The position numbers were made by a program, and so were the translations under genes. A model generated the notes under the pieces. It was not told the origin of the DNA and made no database searches. It worked only from the letters and a program-made list of their open reading frames with translations. This document shows, piece after piece, positions 53,576 to 64,000 of a DNA stretch of 64,000 nucleotides (the stretch's first letter is position 1; every line of letters begins with the position of its first letter). The DNA comes from Ryuthela nishihirai (lineage: Eukaryota; Arthropoda; Arachnida; Araneae; Heptathelidae): positions 54,895,751 through 54,959,750 of the forward strand of contig JAWZYU010000018.1 in NCBI GenBank assembly GCA_038380435.1, in the 5' to 3' direction.

Positions 53576-53581
53576 CTGGAA
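53576..53581. repeat. Target-site duplication, right (CTGGAA)
   Basis: Identical to 36624-36629, proving that both Polinton ends are intact. Confidence 0.95.
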
Positions 53582-53631
53582 TAAGAATAACTTATTTATG
53601 ACAGTATTAGAGTAAAAAAATAAAATAAAAA

Positions 53632-53832
53632 TCATAAATACCCCCTCAAGCAGCTGCTTGCCACAGAGGTCTGACAGGATCCTGTAAGTTTATATGCCAT
53701 AGTAGAAGGTCTGTGAGGATGGTAGGACCTCAGCAGAAAAACAACATAAACGTCCAAGCCTTCTCCGGGGCTCGAACCTAGGTTCCTTAGATCAGTAGCC
53801 AAGCGCGCTAACCACTCAGCCACGGGACGGTA
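53632..53832 (-). mobile_element. SINE-A copy, nearly full length
   Basis: Minus-strand copy with box B complement GGCTCGAACC (53770) and box A complement TAACCACTCAGCCACGG (53810), the head at the right and body to 53636. It starts 50 bp outside the Polinton. Confidence 0.88.
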
Positions 53833-53838
53833 TATACA

Positions 53839-54240
53839 CTAAAAGGGCAATTTATTATACACACCTACCAAATAACGTGTGGCTCCAGCTTTCGTCCTCA
53901 CAATAACAGCAACATGTCGTGGCATGGACTCTACCAGATGTTGAATACGTACGGGAAAAATAAAGTCCATGATTTCAGGACAGCCATCCGTAAAGCGCTG
54001 AGAGTTTACGGTGGTGGGTTTTGAGGGCCATTTGAGGGTAATGAACTCAGTGGAATGCTTCTCCAACCAGTACTTCGCCAAATGTGCACGATGAGACCAG
54101 ATGCTGAGGAAACCTTGTGCTGGCAATGGGGGCAGGCACGAACTTTTAGTGCACGTCCCCTGACCCTCGGTACAGTCTGACAAGGGAGACAAGAGCCATC
54201 GCTTCCCCCTCTTCTGTGTTTCTGCCTCTGTCATGATCAG
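53839..54240 (-). mobile_element. Tc1-like transposase C-terminal remnant
   Basis: The minus strand reads AHLAKYWLEKHSTEFITLKW, then PSKPTTVNS and RIQHLVESMPRHVAVIVRTK, GATRYLVGVYNKLPF. This is the end of a Tc1 transposase (catalytic E region and the LVESMPRR.....GG.T.Y end). N-terminal parts are not recognisable. Confidence 0.7.
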
Positions 54241-55785
54241 TTGCTGGTTGTGGTGTGCTCCTCGCATGTCTATCGACACTCATGTTGTCAGATCACCAGC
54301 ACGCATCGTTTTAGTAATGTCATTCCAACAGAATTAAGCCTGTTTAATGGAGTGGAAGTAAGCCTGAAGAAAGGAGCAGACAAATTAAACCCTCTGAATG
54401 AAAGGGGCATGAAAGGAGCATGAAAGGCATGTCGTCTTTGCCCTCTTCACCATCTCGTGCTTTAGGAGAATGATTTATTTGCATATTTTTCCTGTTCTGG
54501 TCCCCCCCCCCTCCTTGATTGAAAGTCTATTGTCAAATTTCGCCTACGTCACACTGAGTGTTTCTGTTTGCCATTGGAACCTTTATCACTGTCCATTTTT
54601 AGCGGTGTCTGAATAAATGATGAATCATTAAATGTGTTGACATGGAAATTCGTGTAGCATAATGTTTCTCATGAATGCATTGTTTGATTCAACTCTAGAA
54701 AATCGGTAGATGGCAAATACACATTCCGTTCAAAATATATTGTGGCTGGAGTCTCATCCTCAGCAGAATGCTGAGTGCGACCCTGTGGATGACACAACAC
54801 CATTTTTTCCCCTGTCCTCCTTTTTCAATTGCTTGCCCCTGATATCTGTTTACTCCAATCAACTGGAATTAGGAAAGACAGTAGTACACAGAAATTCCAG
54901 ACGTTCTTCAGTCAATGATATGGAGACTCCATCTTCCTTACAACGACTATCTGCCCACAATCAAACTCGCTCAGGTTGCCGTGTCATAACAACAGCAGGC
55001 ACGCTATACAGGAATTAGGTATCTGACCTATTTATCCATATTTATCCTATATTATCCCATATGGGGTTTCGGATCCCCACGTTATTGTGAAAGAGAAGGA
55101 CATATTTGTGAATGGGTGCAATGTGTATGATAAATTGTGCTTTCATTGTATATTATTCAAATTTAATAGATCAAAGTTTAAAATTGCATAGATCAAAGTT
55201 TAGTATACGCTATTAATAAGAAAAACAAAGTAAATTTTTGATGTGCACTGAAATTACGAAACTATTTGAATCCACTGCATTAAGAGAAGCATTCCTGTAT
55301 TAATTAAATCGCGAAAGATCAGTCAAGTTTTGATTAATTTGCTCGCTTGTGAGAAACGACTAAATTTCATATCAGAATGGTTGTTATTCTCATTGATATT
55401 TCCACACAAAAGACTGTTTAAACACATCCAGTTTTCTGAGAACTGATGGTGAAGGTAAAGATTTTATTACTACGAATTTTCAAAAACCAAAGTGTAAGAG
55501 TTGAATGACAAAATCATCAACTAGGTCGAAACAATGTTTTAACCTTTTACATAGGAATATTTCGGCTATTACAATGGTGCAACTCTCTGTAGTTTAATGC
55601 AGTATAAAATGTCATTTAAAAAGTACAGTTTCGTTCTCAAAATATCTTGATGTCTTATGTATTTTCCTGTAACGTTATTATTCTTCTCTCCTGCAGATAA
55701 GCGATTGCTTTGCGGGTTTTGTTTAAACTGCGATTGTTTTGTTTAAACTTTTGTATAACTAACATGAATATGAATAAAGATTATT
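54241..55785. other. Intergenic, nothing recognised
   Basis: The 102-codon ORF at 54710-55018 has no motif. A short GGCATGAAAGG unit repeats near 54405-54430. The rest is AT-rich. Confidence 0.4.
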
Positions 55786-56075
55786 ATTATTATTGAACTA
55801 TACTACTCTGTAATTTTTATTCTAAAAAAGTAGTCTAAATCCAATGTATAGTTTTTTTCTACAAAGTCTAAATGCAGTGTACACTTTCATTTTAAAATAA
55901 ATAAAAGTATCGGTCTAAATCCAGTGTAGTTTCATTCTAAACATGATTAATTTTTTTTAATTTTTTTAATGAAAGAAAAATTACTTCCCTGCACAATGCA
56001 ATGTATAATTTTATTATCTTCTTTAAAAAGTCAGTCTAAATGCAGTATACAGTTTCTTTCTCAAAAACAACTATG
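55786..56075. repeat. Degenerate repeat, about 45-60-bp phrase
   Basis: Loose tandem copies of AGTCTAAATSCAGTGTAYAGTTTCTTTCTAAAA. No coding frame. Confidence 0.6.
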
Positions 56076-56199
56076 AATTGAGAAAGACAAAGAATATGAG
56101 TCATTAATGTAAAACCTAATAAAAGATCTAGGTAAACGTGGTCTAGGGTACTCAAACGACCAAACCTTTTTTTTATTAATCTTCTTATTGTTTTCATTC

Positions 56200-57650
56200 G
56201 TCATTTGTCGATTTGCTGTCTTGTGTGTTTGTCAAAACGGTTCTTTCACCATATCTTCCCAACATGCTGATTGATCTCACCGAGTTATGTATAAAATGAA
56301 AGCTTATGACAAGGAGAGTTTCATAGGCTGTAGAAAAACTAATCCTTGCGCTTTCTTCCCCGCCAGAAAAAGGAAAAATGATGCAATCGATTGTTCTCGC
56401 ATCTTCTGAACTCAATGAGCTTGTGAATTTAGGAGAGTCATATGATATATAAAATATAATATAAAAAGATTATCCCCATGCTTTCTTTTTCCTACAAAAG
56501 GGAAATTGTGAACGGGTATTCCAGTATATTTTCTGAATGGCAGCGCCGATGGTAGGAAGTTAGGTGACCAATGATAGCTTCTGACTTGGGAAATTTCACA
56601 GGTTGTAAAATATTATCATAGCCCCTCCCTCTCCCAGCTTTCTTGTCCCATAAGTATGGGAAAGGTATTAATGATTGTTCCACTATATGTCTTTAACTCG
56701 ACAGCTAGAGTAACGAGCTATGAAACAAATAAGGTTTGTGAAGTGTCATAGACTATCTGAAGTTCGAGTCATAATTCTTTCCCCCCCAAAAAAATTAAAA
56801 ATTTAAAAAATGGGAGGGACATTTTATAAATTTCAACATGTTATACCTTAAGTTCGTGGCTCAAAAATGCTGTGGGCTACCTCAATTTATACTCCTCTTT
56901 CTTCCTCCCCTAAAAAGAGGGAGGTAAATTTGATGGGAGTCGATTCAAAGTGTCATTTTTATACGTGTTACGTATTTAGTTTTATTTTTATATTATGTCA
57001 AACAAAAGCTTAAGACAGTGAAAGCTTTTCTTCTACAAAACAGAGAAAAAACTGTGTTTTTAGTGACAAAGATATCTGCGAAATTGCCAGTGAAGAAAAA
57101 TTATATATATAGATGTAAAAAAAAAATAAAATGTCTAAATTTTATATGCACCCTAACATATAAATGATAAAAGTAAAACATACCAATTATGAGGTTACTT
57201 ACTGAATTCATATTAACTTCAAAGGAAAATAGGGTGTCAAATTTGCGATAGAAGGCAGCCAATAAGGCTGTCAATTTTTTCTTCCTCCCATTATTCTGTT
57301 AGTATGCCAAAATTAGTTTCTCTTAGCAACCTGCACAAAAATTCCAGGTGTTCAAGTATCCTTTGAAAGTAATACTGATTCAGTAATTAATTTCATCTTT
57401 AGTGTTTTACCCTTTTTCTTTCGCCTTTTATGGCGCATATAGGAAGATAGACATTTAAAAAATTATAATTGGTTAATTTGCATAGTATATTTGCTAAAAC
57501 GATTGATAATATATACCTTATTATTATATATAACCTTATTAGTTTCACCGTATCTTTTCAATCCGGTGACCGATCCTATCGAGTTACGCACCAAATGTTG
57601 TAATGTGGTCATGTTGGGAATATTGTCGTGCCACAGCTGAGTGTCTTGGG
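56200..57650. repeat. Degenerate 110-150-bp repeat series
   Basis: Six or more loose copies of a module: GAGTTATGTATAAAATGAAAGCTTATG, then GAGAGTTTCATAGGCTGTA, then CCTTGCTCTTTCTTCCCCCCAAAAAAGGGAAA. Copies near 56281, 56440, 56560, 56690, 56840, 57000 and 57580, and a further one at 59440-59540. Decayed and non-coding. Confidence 0.5.
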
Positions 57651-60600
57651 GTGGCTTGACGTTAGGGGCGAACTAATCAGAAATGAGGGCAAGGGGGTAA
57701 ATCAAAGCGCTGTGTTATTTTGATTAGGCTCATCATTCCTTGGAAAGTGGGCCTGATGCCGCGATTGCTATTAATTGAATTCAACGAGGGCAATGCCAAA
57801 TCATTGCAGTATAACCAACCTTTCCTGGTAAACACATTTATTTACACCAGAAAAGCATTTTTTTCTGCATAACATAGGTATAGAGACCTCCTAGGTGGCT
57901 ATTCGAGAGGTCTAGGCAGTGGCGGAGACTCGATTCGTCTCAAAAGTCATACACTGTAAGAGGGGGAGACCAGAATAGGAAAAATGCCACAGTAACTCGT
58001 TCCTTTGCCGTAAAGGAAACGGTGAGACTCTCAATTCGTTTGCATCAGGGCAGTCTCAGCGGACTCAAAAATCTGCGACTCAGAACGAAATTGTCCTCAG
58101 TTTTTCCGGTTAGCGGATCAGAGTGTCGAGTCTTGTGGCTGATCATTCCGTCCTGGGCCGTCACCATTGTTCTTCGTTGGGGCTCCACGAGACACTTATA
58201 CACACCACCACAAATGTTTCAAGCCAGTCAGAAAGTCTCAATTTTCGTCTCTACGTGCTCTCGTGGTGCGAGTCTGTGGCGTCCACGAAACCATCTGGTT
58301 AAGCGTGGTACTTGGCGATTGATTCACTGATGTCGTCTGCGACTCGCAGCACCCCACATCGCTGAAGTTGTTATTCGCTTTGTGGGGCTCTGAATAAAAG
58401 GAATCGACATCAGCAGAGGGTGCCATTTGGGAAGAAGAACCAGCGGCTCAAGCATTGGAGAAAAAAATGGAAGAAACAGGGAAGGCTGAGACCTGAAGGA
58501 CGTAAACAACAATGTGGCGGAGGGAATCTGGTCCTGACAGTTATGTCGGGCTCACATTTCAAGAAATGTGAGCACGACATTATCATAGACCAGTTGTTCC
58601 TGTGGTCTCTTTCTATCTTTTCATCCCTGTGAAGTCTGACTCTGTTGAACCCCATTCAAATCTAACTCCTTCTACTTAAATCCAATGAAGTCTAACTCTT
58701 TTTTACTGAACCCCAATAAAGACTAATTCTCTCTGCCGACACCCTATGAAGTACGGTACTCTTGCAGATCCCTCTTGTGAAATTTGTCTTTTTCTATGAC
58801 TATCTTCCGATTATTGCTCTTTACACTTTATTTAACTAAAATATAGATCCTCTCAATGAGAATTCCATAAAAGTCCCAAGAATGGGTTACATATCTATTT
58901 CTTTATCTTCTGTTCATTTATTGGTTATTTTGCAATTTCAAACAAAACATTTGAGAAGAGAAATTCGATACTACAGAAATCCATGTCATAAACCGCCAGT
59001 CACAGGTTGTGGTCGGAATAGATAGTAAATGTCACCATATTGAATTCACTTAATTCCTGCGAAAAGCAATAAAACTTGACGCGACTTTTAAACGAAAACT
59101 TAAATAATATAATCGCTGAAAATGCAAGATTTCCTCAAGAGATTTCTGAAATAATAAAAGTAGTTCGCGGACTCCAATTACTATCTTTGTGGACCCCTTG
59201 GGGGCTGGGAACCTCAGGTTCAGAACCACTGTCATAGACGATAGAAACTTTTATCCATTGCGTTTTGCCTAGAAGGATAGAGGAAATGTGTTAAATATTA
59301 TTTCATTTTATCTTACGAAAACAAAGGTAGATCATAATAATTTATGTGTCAATGAAAACTTTCCGCTTGAGTTGTCAAGTTCCGCCTCAAAAGTTCCACC
59401 GTCATTTAGTCTCTTAAAAAGTGGGAAACGGAATTAACGAATGCCGATTATAAAGACTTTTACATGTATTAAATGAAAGCTTATATCGTGCAGAGTCACA
59501 TAGGGAATATAACAATTCCTTTCTCTGAAGTAGAGAAAAGATGATAGTTTTAGTGTGTCTCCTGACACTTTAGCAAGAACTAAAATATATAAATAAAAAC
59601 CAAATAAAATCTAACTTTCTATATGTGACCCGGAAAGAAAGCAAAAATGAATAAAACGTAAAATCAGTGATCAATCACTTACTAATATGTATAAACTAGA
59701 TACATCTTGGCAAACACAAATTACATTTTGTATAATTTTATATTATACATTTAATTTATTCAGCTATGCAAATTTTGTAATGTGATTTTTACATTTTTTA
59801 CGTTATACATTCATTAAGTAATTAATTATGCTGTTATTTTGCACAGAATTTTGCAAAATAATAGCTTAATTATTTTCAAATTTCATTTATTTGTAATACC
59901 AACCATCTACAAGAGTATCAAACAGGCCTGTTAATTAAAAAAAAAGCAAATAGTAATTCCTGAAAATTTTAATTCTATATAAAAATGTTTTTTATTCGAT
60001 CTTTCTCAGATCTATTATTAAAATAACTAAAATTGTGATTACTAAGAAAAAACAATTTAATAATTAAACAAGAAAATTTTAATTACTTACAAACAGTTTA
60101 CTAACTAACCAACAAAATTGTAATGGTAAAAAAAAATATTTTTACACTTATATTTATTATAAAACAAAGCCTTTGTATGTTTATTACATTTAATATAAAA
60201 CAAAATTATATATAAATATATATATTTGTTATAGTTATTATAATGCAAAACTATGCATAAATTTATGCTTTTATTATATTTGCTATAAAAGGAAACTTTT
60301 GTATGATATTGTATTTGTTATGACGCAAAATAAAAAAAAATACTATTAAACAAAGCTATTTTCTTTTTTATATTCAATATTTAAGGGGAAGTGAAAGCCA
60401 TATAGTTGCAATGGTAAATATTTTGGGTCACAACTACACAGAAATAAAAGATTGTTCGAGTTACAGAAATTGTAGGGGATTACAGAAACTTGAAAATAAA
60501 ATTATGGCTGAGTCAAAAATAGAAAAAAGAGAAAATATTTTTAAATATACGTTTTTTTCACTTGCAGATTTAACCATGAAATATGTCCCCTTACATACAG

Positions 60601-60800
60601 ACACTAGACATACAGACACTAGATAGCGCTACTCTTCATTATGTAGCATTTCACTACTGTAAGTCACAACACTTTTTGAAAATAATTTATTTTCTAATCA
60701 CATTTCTTAAAAAAATTAAAAACAATAATGTGTATTATATTCCATTCTGTAAACTTAATTACTTAGATTCTATATTATATGCTTCTTTATATACGAATAT
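57651..60800. other. AT-rich intergenic stretch with minor features
   Basis: No gene supported. 58020-58620 is less AT-rich; its ORFs (102 codons at 58022) show no motif. A hairpin lies at 58543-58580. A phrase AACCCCAATGAAGTCTAACTCT repeats about four times at 58630-58780. Near 59186-59232 a decayed hAT-like end (GGTTCAGAACCACTG) occurs. Confidence 0.4.
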
Positions 60801-61250
60801 GTGGACGAAAAGTCGCATAGCTTTGTTTCAGTGGGCAGTCAGCCGTTTCAGCAGACATCAAGCACCTCAGGCTTCTCTTCCCCCCACCGAAGCAATAAAT
60901 ATATCACCACGGAGCCGACCCTCCTTCTCCTCCGCCGGCCGAACTTGGACACTCTAGTGAGATGCGTATCCATTGCCTCTTGACGAGGTCGCTTGCAGTG
61001 GGAGCTTCGATTAAAAGCTTCCAACAATCAGTGGTGGGAGCGCACGAGTTTTGTGTCCGTGATTATCCACCGAATTCTTGCATTTATTCAAAACCAAACA
61101 ACGTAAACCTTTCCTTTGCATGAGTCCTGATGTGTTGATTGGTGACGATGATTTGGTAGAGGTTATGTCCGCCGTCTGCAGTAATGTAAAAAAAAAAATG
61201 TATTGGTTTATGAACACACACTATCAGTATAAAATTAAAAAATTATGAAT
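60801..61250 (+). other. Possible retroelement LTR/leader remnant
   Basis: A compositionally distinct island in AT-rich DNA. AATAAA at about 60892, then a C-rich GAGCCGACCCTCCTTCTCCTCC, and AACAATCAGTGGTGGGAGCGCACGAG near 61022-61048, which resembles the end of an LTR followed by a tRNA primer-binding region. No matching second LTR or gag was found. Confidence 0.25.
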
Positions 61251-61665
61251 CTTGTTTCCTCTCCACAAAGCATTAATATTATATTCGAATTCAGGGTCAA
61301 TCAGCTATCAGAAATAGGAAATGGTGTGATTTATTTTTCTTTTAGTATGAGACCGATTCGAAAAATAATATGAATTGAGAGAAATATAACTTTCTGGGAA
61401 AATATTTAGTCCAAATTACATAAATTTTACATGAAATGTGCCATCCTAGAGAATTTTGACTTCAAAAGCTACAAGAAATATGCCACTAAGAGAGCCACGG
61501 TATATTCCTGATGCTATTAAAAAATAAAAATTAATAACTAAACAGACTGAAAAAAGTTTCAAGTGCTAATAAGTAAGCAGTAAGAAAATATGTCAGGTTT
61601 TAGATGCTGACGATGTTAAGCCAGAAATTCAGCGAAATACTCAATAAGCTTTGTACACATTGAAG
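61251..61665. other. AT-rich spacer, nothing recognised
   Basis: No gene or repeat seen. Confidence 0.5.
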
Positions 61666-62062
61666 AGGGCGGGGTGGCTCAGTTGTTAGTGTACCAGACT
61701 CGTATTCTGTATTTTCCAAGTTCGAGTTCCAGCTAGGTCAGCGTTGAGATTTATCTCTGCAAAACTCACCACCCTATCCTCAGTCAATGGAGGATACCGA
61801 TGGGCTTGGAAATACCGCCGTCCATCTGATGGGACGTTAAGCTGTGGCCCATGTGCGGGAGCGCCGTACCCTGTGCACATTTGAAACACACTGGATGGCC
61901 TTGACGGGAGGCTAACATCTGTCTCCCAACAGTTGTTCCAGTGGGTCCCCTCCCCCCAACCTTCTCTGAGCCTTCGGAGTCCTTGTGACCTGGCCATTTA
62001 GCCCATAGTGCATAAAAATGTGCCGCTCAGAGTTAAAACAACCCAACTCAACCCAACATTGA
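61666..62062 (+). mobile_element. SINE-B copy 4, full length
   Basis: Best-kept copy. Box A GGGTGGCTCAGTTGTTAGTG, box B GTTCGAGTTCC, core CCGTCCATCTGATGGGACGTTAAG, the CCCAACCTTCTCTGAGCC box and the tail GTTAAAACAACCCAACTC. The minus-strand ORF at 61686-61997 is a shadow. Confidence 0.9.
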
Positions 62063-62106
62063 GTAACTGATTTCAACATTGGTATTCTGTTTTATTTTCG
62101 CTTTAG

Positions 62107-62345
62107 GGGGCAGAGGTTAATCCAGTAGGCACACTGCAAGGCTCGTAATTTCAGTTTCCCGGTTCGAGTCCCAGTTGGGCCAGCATTGAGATTTATTCCT
62201 AATTAAACCCCTCAGTAAGAAAGTAGATTTCGATCGATGGAAAAGGTACCGTCCGTCGGATGGGGACTAAAGCCATGGCCCCGTGTACAGAAGTGCTCTG
62301 TGATGTTAAAAAAAACACGCTGGGTGGCCTTGACAGGAGACTTTT
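62107..62345 (+). mobile_element. SINE-B copy 5, 3' truncated
   Basis: Head at 62107-62185 (CGGTTCGAGTCCCAG as box B), core CCGTCCGTCGGATGGGGACTAAAG, ends near GGCCTTGACAGGAGAC. The 3' third is missing. Confidence 0.8.
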
Positions 62346-62689
62346 AATCGATTCAGCTACGCATTGCTGATGAGAAATGAAATTTAAACATAATATTGCC
62401 ATTTTCTTGTAAACCATATTTCCAACATATTTCACATTTTTATACCAAATGTTCTTAAAATTTTCATACATAAGTATCATTCATTTGCAGAATAAAATGT
62501 TGGCAACCCGATTCAAACACATCTTATCAGGAAAGTTTAGGCTTGTTGAGCTCTATAGTTGAGCCTTCCACAATCAAATAAAGATTTTCACTAAGTAACA
62601 AATCTTCAACTATTGGTTGTTCTGGTGGAGCCAATCAATCAAGTGTCACGGATCACTACAAAAGTGAGGATACTGACCATAGATTGCTA
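62346..62689. other. AT-rich spacer
   Basis: Nothing recognised. Confidence 0.5.
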
Positions 62690-64000
62690 AAAATTGAGCA
62701 ACATATCTAATAGGGAAATGGGAGGCCAGTTGAGCAGGACAGGTTGGGCCCATATGGGCTTGATGGAGTTCTTATCATGGTTGCCATGCCTATGAGTGGC
62801 CCACCAGTTTACCGTAGGTAGAGACCCATAATGTGGAAAAGGGGATCCTGGCGGTTGAGGGTCAGGAAAGCTGGCAGCCCAATACACCGTCCTTGGCCCC
62901 TGCTTCAATAAAACGGGAGGTCTGAGCTGGCTCACTCAGATCAATTGGTTCGTGAGGCATCCCCTGTCCTACTCCTATGTCCGAGGTGGGTCAGGAGCGG
63001 TTGCAGAGCCAACCGAGTGGAAGGGATTTCCGACGATAGGGGTTGAGTCCGGACCAGAACCCGGATCAGTCTGGGTTTTATCCCGGATCATGATCTGATC
63101 CGAGGGAGAACGGAAGTCTGGGTATAACCTGGGTGAAGCTCTGAGGACCTCGAGCATTATACTCAAGCTCTGAGGCCTGCCCTTGCAGGGCTCGGTTGTG
63201 GGTGGAGACCACCTCGGTGGAATACCCCATAAACAACGATGAAACCGATGAAGACGACGACGGAATCAGGTGGATCTAAAGTAAAAAGGATAGCTAAAAA
63301 AGACAACAAGCCCACAGAGGAAGCTGATCTCGAAGTGGTTGTGGAGGAAGTCCCAGAGACTCCCCCTCCCAGCACAAGTAATGATGGAGAAAGAGATGGG
63401 CCTACAACAGGTACAGAGGACTCAAGTAATAAAGGTGTCGATGAAGGGTGCCCGAACAGTAAGACGGCCCCGGAAAAAGCAGAGGAACCCAACGGAGACG
63501 AGATGGGTTCGGGGAGGCTGGCCACTGCTGCTGGCCTTCTAGAGGAACTCGCGGTGGCGACGTTCAGATACAGGGTAGACAACGAACTTAGAGACATAGT
63601 AATGGGTGCAGCCAAGAAGATGCACACCATAGTCTGCGATCAGGAGATACAGATCGCTACAATGAGAGGGCGCATCACTGAGAGAGCTGCAAGTTCCGCA
63701 GTGACAAAAGAGAAGCCACCAACTTACGCAAAGCTGTTGGTGGACGAGCGTCAGAGAAAGGAGGCTCAGTGGCAGCAAAAAAGCCTACTCCCCCCAAACA
63801 GAGGCATACCCTGCTGGCCTACTCAAAAGATAAAGAGAAGACAGCAATTGAAGTTAGGGATAGCCTAAAGAACAGTATCAACCCCTCAGAACTAAATCTC
63901 GGAGTGATGACAGTTAAGGCGATGAGAGTAAACGGCGTCATCATTGAATGCAGCTCTCAAAGTGACATGGACTGTCTAAAGAAGGCAGTAGACAGCCATG
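62690..64000 (+). mobile_element. R1-like non-LTR retrotransposon, 5' part
   Basis: A GC-richer segment begins near 62690 (start uncertain) with a leader of about 550 bp and then ORF1. It continues past the window edge, so the endonuclease/RT ORF is not visible. The ORF1 pattern fits R1-clade or related arthropod LINEs. Confidence 0.65.
63239..64000 (+). pseudogene. Gag-like ORF1 of the R1-like element (frameshift, runs off the edge)
   Basis: The frame from ATG 63239 is acidic and Thr/Pro-rich at first, then helical (LATAAGLLEELAVATFRYRV, AKKMHTIVCDQEIQIATMRG), then KPPTYAKLLVDERQ. Near 63775 the frame changes; the second frame gives PTPPKQRHTLLAYSKDKEKT, then VRDSLKNSINPSELNLGVMT and AMRVNGVIIECSSQSDMDCL. 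This is the gag region typical of R1-like LINEs, usually followed by CCHC knuckles, which would lie beyond 64000. It would package the element RNA. Confidence 0.75.

Noticed and set aside
54710..55018. 102-codon ORF right of the Polinton
   Set aside because: No domain, no signal, and no neighbouring exon-like structure.
63163..63778. Minus-strand ORFs of 155 and 79 codons opposite the gag-like ORF
   Set aside because: Serine/leucine-rich antisense frames of a coding sequence, without motifs.

Overview
The window is AT-rich intergenic DNA from an animal genome, most probably an arthropod. The nested RTE/CR1-type LINEs, Tc1/mariner and hAT elements and two tRNA-derived SINE families fit a chelicerate, but nothing seen here fixes the species. 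I recognised no ordinary host protein gene. Almost everything supportable is a mobile element, a repeat or a virus-like integrant.

The centrepiece is a complete Polinton/Maverick (a virus-like, self-synthesising DNA transposon related to adintoviruses and adenoviruses) at 36630-53575, 16,946 bp. It starts AG and ends CT, has about 260-bp terminal inverted repeats, and is flanked by a perfect 6-bp target duplication CTGGAA. The plus strand carries a protein-primed DNA polymerase B gene, apparently preceded by three small spliced exons. The three introns are homologous to one another and full of tandem repeats. The minus strand carries, from the right end inward: an RNase H-like Cys/His protein, a PC4-like protein, a small membrane-anchored PC4-like protein, a chromodomain integrase, a penton-like minor capsid protein, an adenovirus pX-like basic protein, the major capsid protein, an adenain-type protease, the packaging ATPase, a small protein with a hydrophobic C-terminus, and a coiled-coil protein. 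The minus-strand genes overlap heavily and several junctions are ATGA. Six genes or exons have a single frame break, and polymerase also has an in-frame stop; the capsid, ATPase and several small genes are open.

Left flank (1-36629). 1-2435: 3' part of a LINE split by a 1,495-bp Tc1/mariner element with TA duplications. 2797-3340: SINE copies. 4665-4870 and 20426-20722: hAT-type MITEs with 8-bp duplications. 7290-10562: Tc1-like remnants with a hAT-like insertion filled by a degenerate minisatellite. 13976-17640: a Tc1-like copy next to an old LINE that carries a 214-bp near-perfect palindromic MITE. 19600-25190: Tc1/mariner remnants, including one full-length copy at 23667-24860, and a SINE. 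25385-28925: the best-preserved LINE (endonuclease plus reverse transcriptase, a few breaks). 30200-35305: SINEs, a minisatellite and an internally deleted Tc1-like element.

Right flank (53582-64000). A SINE and a Tc1-like remnant lie directly beside the Polinton. They are followed by about 6 kb of degenerate repeats and AT-rich DNA, two SINE copies, and at the window edge the 5' part of an R1-like non-LTR retrotransposon with a gag-like ORF1.
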